5,125 nt of DNA from Candidatus Dadabacteria bacterium (GTDB taxonomy: Bacteria; Desulfobacterota_D; UBA1144; Nemesobacterales; UBA2774), in assembly GCA_003229065.1 (NCBI GenBank), contig QIHJ01000119.1:1-5125 (forward strand), read 5' to 3'. The notes beneath the pieces are model-generated. The model made no database searches and was not told the origin of the DNA. It was given only the letters and a program-made list of their open reading frames with translations. The stretch's first letter is position 1, and every line of letters starts with the position of its first letter. The translations under genes were made by a program, and so were the position numbers. Below are positions 1 through 5,125 of the stretch, piece by piece.

Positions 1-155
1 CAAATTAACGTGAATTGATTCAGGATAGAAAATACAAATCCACCCTAACCCTCCCTTACGATAGGAGGGAATAAAAAAGAATAGGTCCCTGATACTGGCC
101 GAAGGTGACTAGTACAGAATAAAAGGTTTATTGATGAACACGAACCAAGGTTAAC
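1..155. other. non-coding left flank
   Basis: Downstream flank of the anti-sigma gene. The plus-strand frames entering at the left edge close within the first few codons (TGA or TAA in all three), and I see no start codon followed by a credible reading frame with a ribosome binding site. The only structured element is the GC-rich palindrome annotated separately. The rest is AT-rich and shows no recognisable gene, tRNA or repeat. Confidence 0.6.
49..69. repeat. GC-rich inverted repeat; possible REP-like element or transcript-end hairpin
   Basis: A perfect 6-bp stem, CCCTCC (49-54) pairing with GGAGGG (64-69), encloses a 9-base loop. It lies about 85 bases past the stop of the anti-sigma gene, where a transcript end is expected. 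It is not a textbook terminator for that gene: read on the minus strand, the hairpin is followed by TTAGGGTGG and only later by a T-rich stretch, while the A-run at 71-78 lies on the wrong side. The wider context (CACCCTAACCCTCCC on the left arm) resembles dispersed REP-type palindromes found between genes in many bacteria, but a single copy cannot establish that. Confidence 0.4.
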
Positions 156-413
156 TCAACTGGGTTTTACTTTGGATTGGAGGAGGATTCTAAGGCGGTT
201 TCTGATGTCCGGGGTTACAAACTTCTTTTCCTTTAGCTTTCCGGCTAGATCGAGCATGCGTTTGTAAGTGTCTACAAACGCTCTACACTCCGGACACATA
301 CCCGTGTGCTTCTCAAGCTCCGTCAGGGTTTCAAGGTCGAGCTCCTTATCTATATAGTCCATTATATTTTCTACTACGTCCCTGCAAATAAAATCGTGTC
401 CCGGGTTTGTCAT
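156..413 (-). CDS. zinc-binding anti-sigma factor (zf-HC2/ZAS family), RsrA-like
   Basis: An 85-residue soluble protein that probably binds and inhibits the ECF sigma factor encoded just upstream. The zinc-finger anti-sigma signature is plain: His36-x3-Cys40-x2-Cys43, with a further Cys10 near the N-terminus. This C-x25-H-x3-C-x2-C layout is that of the ZAS fold, in which one zinc is held by three Cys and one His. No hydrophobic stretch is long enough to be a membrane segment, so it should act in the cytoplasm, unlike RseA- or RsiW-type membrane anti-sigma factors. The C-terminal third (about 45-85) is basic and helical-looking. The ATG at 411-413 follows a GAGAG (421-425), 7 bases away. The sigma stop codon lies 36 bases upstream on the same strand, so the two genes are very likely co-transcribed in the usual sigma then anti-sigma order. 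Family assignment is firm; redox sensing is inferred from Cys spacing only. Confidence 0.85.
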   Translation of the reverse strand: MTNPGHDFICRDVVENIMDYIDKELDLETLTELEKHTGMCPECRAFVDTYKRMLDLAGKLKEKKFVTPDIRNRLRILLQSKVKPS

Positions 414-420
414 AATTTCA

Positions 421-425
421 CTCTC
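421..425 (-). promoter_or_regulatory. ribosome binding site of the anti-sigma gene
   Basis: GAGAG on the minus strand, 7 bases before the ATG at 413, in the 36-base gap after the sigma stop codon. A second purine block, GAGG (437-440), lies further upstream and is too distant to serve this start. Confidence 0.5.
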
Positions 426-449
426 GCTTACTTCATCCTCGATTTTTTA

Positions 450-1121
450 TTACTTCCTCCATTCATAAAAATAATCTGAAAGCTTGTCTCTCAAAAAAAG
501 CCTTGCCCTGTGAAGCCTCGATTTAACCGCTGCAACGCTGAGCCCCAATACTTCGGCGGCCTCTTCATTCGATAGCCCTTCTATGTCCCTTAGATGAAAT
601 ACTACTCGATTAGACTCAGGCAGCTCGTTAATCGAATTCTCGATAATTGTAACGGCTTCTTTACTGAAGATCGCAAGATCGGGCCTGCTGCTCCAGTCCT
701 TGTTTTTAATTCTACCCATTAAAGACCCTTTTTCATCATAAGGGGCATAGCTTTCGAGACTTATGTTGCTCTCGTGTTTTTTCTCGGCCCGTAGCCGCAT
801 GTAGGCCGCGTTAGCCGTGACCCTGTAGAGCCAGCTAGAGAATTTGGACTCTCCTCTGAATGTGCCGATTTTTTTTGAGAGAGTCATAAACACCTCTTGA
901 AACACCTCTTCTGCGTCCTCCGTAGTACGTGTTATCCGAAGCGCCAGGCCGAATACCTTGTCTGCATGCCGGCTTAGGATCTCTTCATAAATTAGCTCGT
1001 CGCCCCGCTCGATATACATCCGTACGAGCTCTTCGTCGGTTACAGCGGACATAGCAGTGTCACTACTGCTCTTAGCGCGCGTAACCGTATTGATAAATCT
1101 CTTTATGAACCCTCTCTCCAT
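450..1121 (-). CDS. ECF-family RNA polymerase sigma factor (sigma-70 regions 2 and 4)
   Basis: Alternative sigma factor that directs RNA polymerase to stress-type promoters and is presumably held inactive by the adjacent zinc anti-sigma protein. It is 223 residues from the chosen start. Sigma region 2 spans about 46-112, with the typical DAEEVFQEVF (69-78) and the FSSWLYRVTANAA segment (94-106). A charged linker of about 45 residues follows. Region 4 spans about 158-212, with LPESNRVVF and the helix-turn-helix LSNEEAAEVLGLSVAAVKSRLHRA (183-206). It lacks regions 1.1 and 3 and any extra C-terminal domain, as expected for ECF factors. The frame can be opened at a TTG (1155-1157), but I prefer the ATG at 1119-1121: it has GGA 6 bases upstream and leaves a sensible leader behind the promoter candidate at 1174-1199. 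An internal ATG (1050-1052) would give a 200-residue protein beginning just before region 2 and cannot be excluded. Confidence 0.93.
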   Translation of the reverse strand: MERGFIKRFINTVTRAKSSSDTAMSAVTDEELVRMYIERGDELIYEEILSRHADKVFGLALRITRTTEDAEEVFQEVFMTLSKKIGTFRGESKFSSWLYRVTANAAYMRLRAEKKHESNISLESYAPYDEKGSLMGRIKNKDWSSRPDLAIFSKEAVTIIENSINELPESNRVVFHLRDIEGLSNEEAAEVLGLSVAAVKSRLHRARLFLRDKLSDYFYEWRK

Positions 1122-1126
1122 AGTTA

Positions 1127-1131
1127 TTCCG
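1127..1131 (-). promoter_or_regulatory. weak ribosome binding site supporting the ATG start of the sigma gene
   Basis: CGGAA on the minus strand, with the GGA 6 bases before the ATG at 1121. By contrast, the AGGA before the TTG at 1157 sits only about 3 bases away, too close for efficient initiation. This favours the ATG start. Confidence 0.4.
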
Positions 1132-1173
1132 ATGCAAAAATTCTGTCGTGTCGGCAATATCCTATACTATATA

Positions 1174-1199
1174 GACGCTCTAAATTAAAAAAGGCTTCA
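1174..1199 (-). promoter_or_regulatory. candidate ECF-type promoter for the sigma/anti-sigma operon (possible autoregulation)
   Basis: On the minus strand, TGAAGC (1199-1194) is followed after exactly 16 bases by CGTC (1177-1174). ECF sigma factors commonly recognise a -35 with an AAC core (often tGAAC-like) and a -10 with CGTC or GTC at about this spacing. They often transcribe their own operon. The -35 lacks the exact AAC, which keeps confidence modest. Transcription would begin near 1168-1166, giving a leader of about 45 bases to the ATG at 1121 but only about 10 to the alternative TTG. Confidence 0.35.
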
Positions 1200-1224
1200 A
1201 ATTGATATCAGACCCTACTATAAT
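1196..1224 (+). promoter_or_regulatory. candidate housekeeping (sigma-70) promoter for the ATPase/VWA operon
   Basis: A perfect -10 hexamer TATAAT (1219-1224) is preceded at 17-base spacing by TTCAAA (1196-1201), which matches four of six -35 consensus positions. The start of transcription would be near 1231, giving a leader of about 37 bases. The -35 overlaps the -35 of the divergent ECF-type promoter candidate on the opposite strand. Confidence 0.5.
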
Positions 1225-1253
1225 TTCATATTAGAGAGAATAAACATAGGTCC

Positions 1254-1259
1254 AGGGGA
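1254..1259 (+). promoter_or_regulatory. ribosome binding site of the AAA+ ATPase gene
   Basis: AGGGGA, 8 bases before the ATG at 1268. This is a good Shine-Dalgarno match and fixes the start of the gene. Confidence 0.7.
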
Positions 1260-1267
1260 CGCAGATT

Positions 1268-2665
1268 ATGATAAAAAAACCATCCACTCTTGGAGAGCTC
1301 AGAGCAAGCGAGTACAGGGTGTTGTCCGTAAAAGACGAGATGAGAAAGAACCTGGTCTTAAAGCTCCGCTCTGAAGAAACCGTATTTCCCGGAATCATCG
1401 GGTATGAACAGAGCGTGATACCCAGAATAGAAACAGCGGTTCTTGCCGGGCACGACATGGTTTTTATAGGAGAGCGGGGGCAGGCTAAATCGAGACTCAT
1501 AAGGGCGCTTACGGGGTTACTTGACGAAGAGACACCTATTATTAAAGGGAGCGAGTTAAACGATAGCCCCTACTCGCCAGTTAGTAAACAGGCAAGAGCC
1601 TTAGTGCAAGAGTACGGGGATGAAACACGAATCCAGTGGATCCACAGGATGGACCGCTACACGGAGAAGCTTGCTACCCCGGATGTTTCGGTAGCCGATC
1701 TGATCGGCGAAGTCGACCCGATAAAAGTTGCCGAGGGACGGTATCTGTCCGATGAGGCGACGATACACTTCGGTCTTATACCACGCTCCAACAGAGGTAT
1801 TTTTGCCATTAACGAGCTTCCGGATTTGATTGAAAAAGTCCAAGTCGGGCTTTTTAACGTAATGGAGGAGAAGGACATACAGATTAAGGGTTATAAGATA
1901 AGGCTCCCGCTGGATATATGCCTCGTAGCCACGGCAAACCCAGAGGATTATACGAACAGGGGCCGTATTATAACTCCGCTTAAGGACCGCTTTCAAGCGC
2001 AGATCAGCACTCACTACCCAAGAACGAGGGAAATAGAGATAGAGATAATGGAGCAGGAAGCCGAGGTCGGCAATATAGAGGGGTTTCAATTAAATGTTCC
2101 CGATTTTATAAAACAAATAATCGCGGAGATATCGTTTCAGGCAAGAGATTGTGACGAAATAAACCAGATTTCAGGAGTGAGCGTCAGGACAACGATCGCA
2201 AACTACGAGAGCCTGGGAGCTGCCGCATCAAAGAGGGGAATTAAGCTCGGCGAGCACGTGGTTACCCCCAGGATTACTGACCTCGGAGCAGTAACGGCCT
2301 CGACGAGCGGCAAGATCGAGCTTGAGTACCTGGGCGAAGACTCTTCCGAGCAGGCTATAGTGGACAAGCTTGTTAAGCGCTCTGTTAAAACGGTGTTCGA
2401 CAGTTATTTCCCTTCTCTTGACGAGCTCTCAGAGCTCATAGAGAGTTTTGAGCACGGCTACGTCGAGGTCTCCGACACTATGCCTTCAGAGGATTATATA
2501 CAGGGGCTTTCCGAGATTAAGGGGCTCAGAAAATGTATTAACAAGCTCGATGTAGGACAATCTCCGTCTGAAATCGCCTCGGCAGTGGAGTTTGCACTTG
2601 AAGGTCTTCACCTATCGAACAAGCTGAATAAAGAGGACGTCGGGGGGACGATAGTATATAAGTAA
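1268..2665 (+). CDS. AAA+ ATPase of the magnesium chelatase ChlI/MoxR class
   Basis: A 465-residue cytosolic ATPase, expected to form a ring and work with the VWA protein encoded next. Visible motifs: Walker A GERGQAKS (68-75, Lys74, Ser75); a long insert with LIGEVDPIK (145-153) before Walker B; Walker B GIFAINELPDL (177-187), in which Asn182-Glu183 replaces the usual Asp-Glu; sensor 1 in LVATANPED (219-227, Asn224); a probable arginine finger in ITPLKDRF (Arg241); and a sensor 2-like GVSVRTT (Arg307). The ChlI-style layout and the pairing with a VWA gene place it near the actinobacterial Rv0958-type proteins of about 460 residues, as I remember them; there too the Walker B reads NELPDL-like. 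The C-terminal part beyond about 400 has no motif I recognise. It is often annotated as magnesium chelatase, but no BchH/ChlH partner is here, so tetrapyrrole chelation is not supported and the substrate is unknown. It is the first gene of a two-gene operon. Confidence 0.9.
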   Translation: MIKKPSTLGELRASEYRVLSVKDEMRKNLVLKLRSEETVFPGIIGYEQSVIPRIETAVLAGHDMVFIGERGQAKSRLIRALTGLLDEETPIIKGSELNDSPYSPVSKQARALVQEYGDETRIQWIHRMDRYTEKLATPDVSVADLIGEVDPIKVAEGRYLSDEATIHFGLIPRSNRGIFAINELPDLIEKVQVGLFNVMEEKDIQIKGYKIRLPLDICLVATANPEDYTNRGRIITPLKDRFQAQISTHYPRTREIEIEIMEQEAEVGNIEGFQLNVPDFIKQIIAEISFQARDCDEINQISGVSVRTTIANYESLGAAASKRGIKLGEHVVTPRITDLGAVTASTSGKIELEYLGEDSSEQAIVDKLVKRSVKTVFDSYFPSLDELSELIESFEHGYVEVSDTMPSEDYIQGLSEIKGLRKCINKLDVGQSPSEIASAVEFALEGLHLSNKLNKEDVGGTIVYK

Positions 2666-2668
2666 GAG
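2664..2668 (+). promoter_or_regulatory. weak ribosome binding site of the VWA gene overlapping the upstream stop
   Basis: AAGAG begins inside the TAA stop of the ATPase gene and ends 6 bases before the ATG at 2675. The weak signal and 9-base gap suggest translational coupling to the ATPase, which would help keep the two products in proportion. Confidence 0.4.
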
Positions 2669-2674
2669 CCTCGA

Positions 2675-4294
2675 ATGATCACCAAATTCAGATATAAAAG
2701 ATGGGACGGCACTCAGTCCGGGCCCGAGGTCAGCACCGAGGATTGTTTCGATGAATTCTCGAAATACCTTATGGAGGGCTGGACCCCGGATGAGGCTTAC
2801 GAATGGATATTGAAGCAGGGTTTCGGAGCTAAAGAGGGAGGCACCTTCGGGATCGACGAGTTAAGGGGAGAGTTGTCCTCCTATAGGCAAAATATATTTG
2901 AAACCTACAACCTGGGGCAGTCGCTCGATGAAATCCGGAGGCTCTTGGAAAGCGCGATGGAAAAAGAGATCGCGAACTTAAAGTCCGTTACGTCGGCAGG
3001 ATCGCCGGAGCTTGAGGAAAAACTCGCTCTACTTGAGAATCTATCTGGTAAGCTGAGCCAGGCAATCGAGAGTTTAATGGATTATGAATTTAGAGACCCT
3101 GAGGCCCGGGAGCTCTTTAGCTCGCTATTGTTGAAACTTGAAAGTATAAAAAATATTGAGAAATTTATACACCGGATGGGAGAAAAGTTCACAGGGGAGA
3201 ACCCGCTCGGGTTTGAAGAAACGCTCGAGATTATGAGTATTTTTCAAGAGCTCGACAGTGTGGAAAGAATGATGATGTCTGGTGGATTTGGAGAGATAGC
3301 AGAAGAGGAGCTAAAAGAAGTATTGAGCAAAAAGGGTTATGACTCTATCGTAATGCTCAAGAACTTCCGCTCGGTGCTCGTGGAAAGCGGGCTGATCAGA
3401 ACCCTCGGAGAGCGTACCGAGCTAACGCCCAAGGGTATAAGGAAAATCGGGGAGAAGACGCTCGGGGATATATTCTCGGCCCTTAAGCGCTGTGAGCTCT
3501 CAGAGCATGAGACCGGGCTCAGGGGCACGGGCAGTACTAAAGGGGATGAGTCCAAAGAGTATGAGTACGGTGACCCGTTTGACATTAACATAGTAGGCAC
3601 GCTCAAGAACTCGCTTTCACATGAGCGCGAAAAAAACAAGGACAACCACAAAAAGATTGATATAGAGCCCGGCGATTTCGAAGTCTATGAGACGGAGTAT
3701 CATACCCATGCCGCGACTGTGCTCCTATTGGACCTGAGCTGGTCTATGAGTTTTCAGGGCCGCTTCCCGGCTGCCAAACGTGTGGCGCTTGCGCTCAACC
3801 ACCTGGTTAAGACCCGCTTCGCGCGGGACAATTTTTATATTATCGGTTTCTCAACCGGCGCCAGGCCCCTTTCGACAAAAGAGCTTGCAGTGACCACTTG
3901 GGACTCAAACGACCCATTCACTAATATTCAGGAAGCGTTGGCAGTTGCGGCAAAGACCCTGTCTAGACATAAGAACTCGAACAAGCAAATTATACTGATA
4001 ACAGACGGGCAGCCCACTGCTTACAAGACTGGGGGGCACCTGCAGGTGGAGCTTCCGATGTTCTTCGGGGGACTTAGCCCTAGGGCGACTCTTGAGACGC
4101 TCAAAGAAGTAAAGAGGGTAACCGGAATGGGGATAAGAATTAATACGTTTATGCTCGACGACAGCCCGTCGCTCAGGCGGTTTGTTGACGAGATGACGCG
4201 AGTAAACAAGGGACGCGCTTTTTTTACAAAACCGGACCAGCTGGGGAAATATCTCCTTGTGGATTATATGAAGCGCAGGAAACAGGTACTTTAG
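2675..4294 (+). CDS. VWA-domain protein (COG4867-like) paired with the ChlI-type ATPase
   Basis: A 539-residue protein, probably the MIDAS-bearing adaptor or effector of the AAA+ ATPase. The C-terminal VWA domain (about 345-530) carries a complete metal-ion-dependent adhesion site: Asp353-x-Ser355-x-Ser357 in LLLDLSWSMS, Thr416 in FTNIQEAL, and Asp444 in ILITDGQPT. The N-terminal half (about 1-225) is mostly charged and helical-looking, opening with a segment containing FDEFSKYLMEGWTPDEAYEWIL. Next comes a possible winged-helix-like stretch with ELTPKGIRKIGEKTLGDIF (249-267), then a GDPFDINIVGTL motif (299-310), then a very polar linker rich in Lys, Glu and His (314-330). There is no signal peptide or membrane segment, so it should be cytosolic, unlike BatA/BatB proteins. 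The overall plan recalls actinobacterial Rv0959-like proteins from memory, which are longer (about 670 residues). It starts 9 bases after the ATPase stop and ends in a 4-base overlap with the convergent phosphoesterase gene. The biochemical role is unknown. Confidence 0.88.
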   Translation: MITKFRYKRWDGTQSGPEVSTEDCFDEFSKYLMEGWTPDEAYEWILKQGFGAKEGGTFGIDELRGELSSYRQNIFETYNLGQSLDEIRRLLESAMEKEIANLKSVTSAGSPELEEKLALLENLSGKLSQAIESLMDYEFRDPEARELFSSLLLKLESIKNIEKFIHRMGEKFTGENPLGFEETLEIMSIFQELDSVERMMMSGGFGEIAEEELKEVLSKKGYDSIVMLKNFRSVLVESGLIRTLGERTELTPKGIRKIGEKTLGDIFSALKRCELSEHETGLRGTGSTKGDESKEYEYGDPFDINIVGTLKNSLSHEREKNKDNHKKIDIEPGDFEVYETEYHTHAATVLLLDLSWSMSFQGRFPAAKRVALALNHLVKTRFARDNFYIIGFSTGARPLSTKELAVTTWDSNDPFTNIQEALAVAAKTLSRHKNSNKQIILITDGQPTAYKTGGHLQVELPMFFGGLSPRATLETLKEVKRVTGMGIRINTFMLDDSPSLRRFVDEMTRVNKGRAFFTKPDQLGKYLLVDYMKRRKQVL

Positions 4295-5125
4295 TCCGCC
4301 CCGGCATCACCGCACTCGTAACTCTTTGAAAGCGTGAACACTTCGTCCAGGTGCGGGACGTAGTCCATCCTTTCGTGGTTCCTCACTCTTACAAGCACTT
4401 TGTCGGAGCCGCAGACGAATGTGAGCACCCGGGACTCGGATTCCTTCATCCCCCAAATCTCGGGTCGGATGGAGGAGAGGTGAATAAACTCCGCGCCTCC
4501 GAATTCGTCTTTTTCGACCGTAGCGTTCCACATCGAGTGAGGCAGGTGCAGGTGGCCCGAGAGCCACAGGTCTACGTCATAGTCTCTTAGCACATCTGTG
4601 AAGCGCTCAGAGCCTATGACCTGTCTGTCTCTTAGACCGGAAAACGGTATTCCGCTGCCCTCAAGCGGGGCGTGCGTCGTGACTACAATAATTTTGTCCT
4701 GGTTATTAACTACAAGCTCCTTCCACCACTTATACACCTCATCCGATATCTCCGTAGCCTTCCCCCGCTCGGCGTCGGACATAAAGATAAAGAGTATATT
4801 TCCCACAGTCACAGAGTAGTCGACGTCCTCACGCAGCTTCTCACGGAAGAGCTTGCCCCTGTCCGACTTGAGGTCGTGATTGCCGATGATCTCGTACCAG
4901 TCCTCGATATACGAGCCGCGGCGGGTCTCGATGTACCAGTCAAATACCTCTTCTTCCGTATCGTTTACAATGTCGCCGGCTACGATAGCCAGATCAACGC
5001 CCGGCACGTTTTGGTTAATGTCCTCTATGGCGGTCTCAAAGGCTTCCCTGTCCCCTTGTCCTGTGGGCTGTATGTCGGCAAGCGCCCAGACTGTGAGCGT
5101 ATCCACCGGGTCGTACCAGTCGGCC
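4291..5125 (-). CDS. calcineurin-like metallophosphoesterase, N-terminus beyond the window
   Basis: A two-metal phosphoesterase of the calcineurin-like superfamily; the substrate cannot be deduced. Numbering from the GTG at 5104-5106, the motifs appear in family order: I, ALADIQ (Asp11, Gln13); II, AGDIV (Asp45); III, IGNHD (Asn76, His77); IV, TTHAP (His145); V, SGHLH (His185, His187). In motif I a Gln stands where the canonical D-x-H has His, a variant I recall from CPPED1-like and some bacterial members. The GTG would give 271 residues, but no Shine-Dalgarno precedes it, and the frame stays open for six more codons (A-D-W-Y-D-P) to the window edge. I therefore annotate it as 5'-partial; it may carry a signal peptide or another domain upstream. 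It is convergent with the VWA gene: the stop codons overlap within 4291-4294. A functional link to the VWA/ATPase pair is not indicated by the arrangement. Confidence 0.85.
   Translation of the reverse strand, partial: ADWYDPVDTLTVWALADIQPTGQGDREAFETAIEDINQNVPGVDLAIVAGDIVNDTEEEVFDWYIETRRGSYIEDWYEIIGNHDLKSDRGKLFREKLREDVDYSVTVGNILFIFMSDAERGKATEISDEVYKWWKELVVNNQDKIIVVTTHAPLEGSGIPFSGLRDRQVIGSERFTDVLRDYDVDLWLSGHLHLPHSMWNATVEKDEFGGAEFIHLSSIRPEIWGMKESESRVLTFVCGSDKVLVRVRNHERMDYVPHLDEVFTLSKSYECGDAGAD

Noticed and set aside
1155..1157. TTG as the start of the sigma gene
   Set aside because: The only upstream purine block is about 3 bases away, and the leader behind the promoter candidate would be very short. 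The ATG at 1119-1121 is better placed.
1202..1224. TTGATA as the -35 for the TATAAT at 1219-1224
   Set aside because: The spacing is only 11 bases, too short for a sigma-70 promoter. TTCAAA at 1196-1201 gives 17.
1601..2089. Long minus-strand open frame inside the ATPase gene
   Set aside because: It lies opposite a gene with clear Walker and sensor motifs, has no ribosome binding site, and its translation shows no domain. The same holds for the shorter antisense frames at 1231-1500, 1657-1878, 3337-3651 and 4021-4209.
2423..2437. GAGCTC repeated twice within 15 bases (local palindrome)
   Set aside because: It encodes Glu-Leu-Ser-Glu-Leu using the gene's preferred GAG and CTC codons; similar strings recur elsewhere in these coding regions, so no regulatory role is supported.
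1268..2665. Assignment as a true magnesium chelatase subunit (BchI/ChlI)
   Set aside because: There is no H subunit or tetrapyrrole gene nearby, and the Walker B and partner protein differ from BchI/BchD; the name reflects fold similarity only.
4215..4226. T-run near the end of the VWA gene as a terminator
   Set aside because: It encodes Phe-Phe-Thr within the VWA domain and no convincing stem precedes it.
4351..4819. Plus-strand open frames (4351-4590, 4598-4819) and a second minus frame (4307-4567) within the phosphoesterase gene
   Set aside because: They are shadows of a gene with all the phosphoesterase motifs in order; their translations are unlike any known domain.

Overview
The window is bacterial, with roughly balanced GC, dense coding, short intergenic gaps and Shine-Dalgarno-type starts. 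No rRNA, tRNA, IS element or CRISPR array is visible. The phylum cannot be fixed from the sequence. The gene families are widespread, and the lineage could be an uncultured or deltaproteobacterial-like group, but this is a guess.

Layout, left to right. Bases 1-155 are non-coding and hold one GC-rich palindrome. Next, on the minus strand, is a two-gene regulatory cassette: an ECF sigma factor (450-1121) followed downstream by a small cytosolic zinc-binding anti-sigma factor (156-413). A divergent intergenic region (1122-1267) holds back-to-back promoter candidates. On the plus strand a tight two-gene unit follows: a ChlI/MoxR-type AAA+ ATPase (1268-2665) and, 9 bases later, a VWA (MIDAS) protein (2675-4294). 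The last gene, on the minus strand (4291 to the right edge), is a calcineurin-like metallophosphoesterase. It runs convergently into the VWA gene, sharing 4 bases, and its reading frame is open at the window edge.

How the genes may work together. The ATPase and VWA protein look like a functional pair in the magnesium-chelatase/MoxR style, in which an AAA+ ring remodels a target presented by a MIDAS adaptor. From memory they resemble the actinobacterial pair Rv0958/Rv0959 (ChlI-like ATPase plus COG4867 VWA protein), whose function is unknown to me. No chelatase catalytic H subunit is present, so tetrapyrrole metal insertion is not supported. The anti-sigma factor has Cys/His spacing matching the redox-sensing anti-sigma factor RsrA, so the sigma cassette may answer thiol-oxidative stress. 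Its divergent arrangement with the ATPase/VWA unit hints at, but does not prove, shared regulation.
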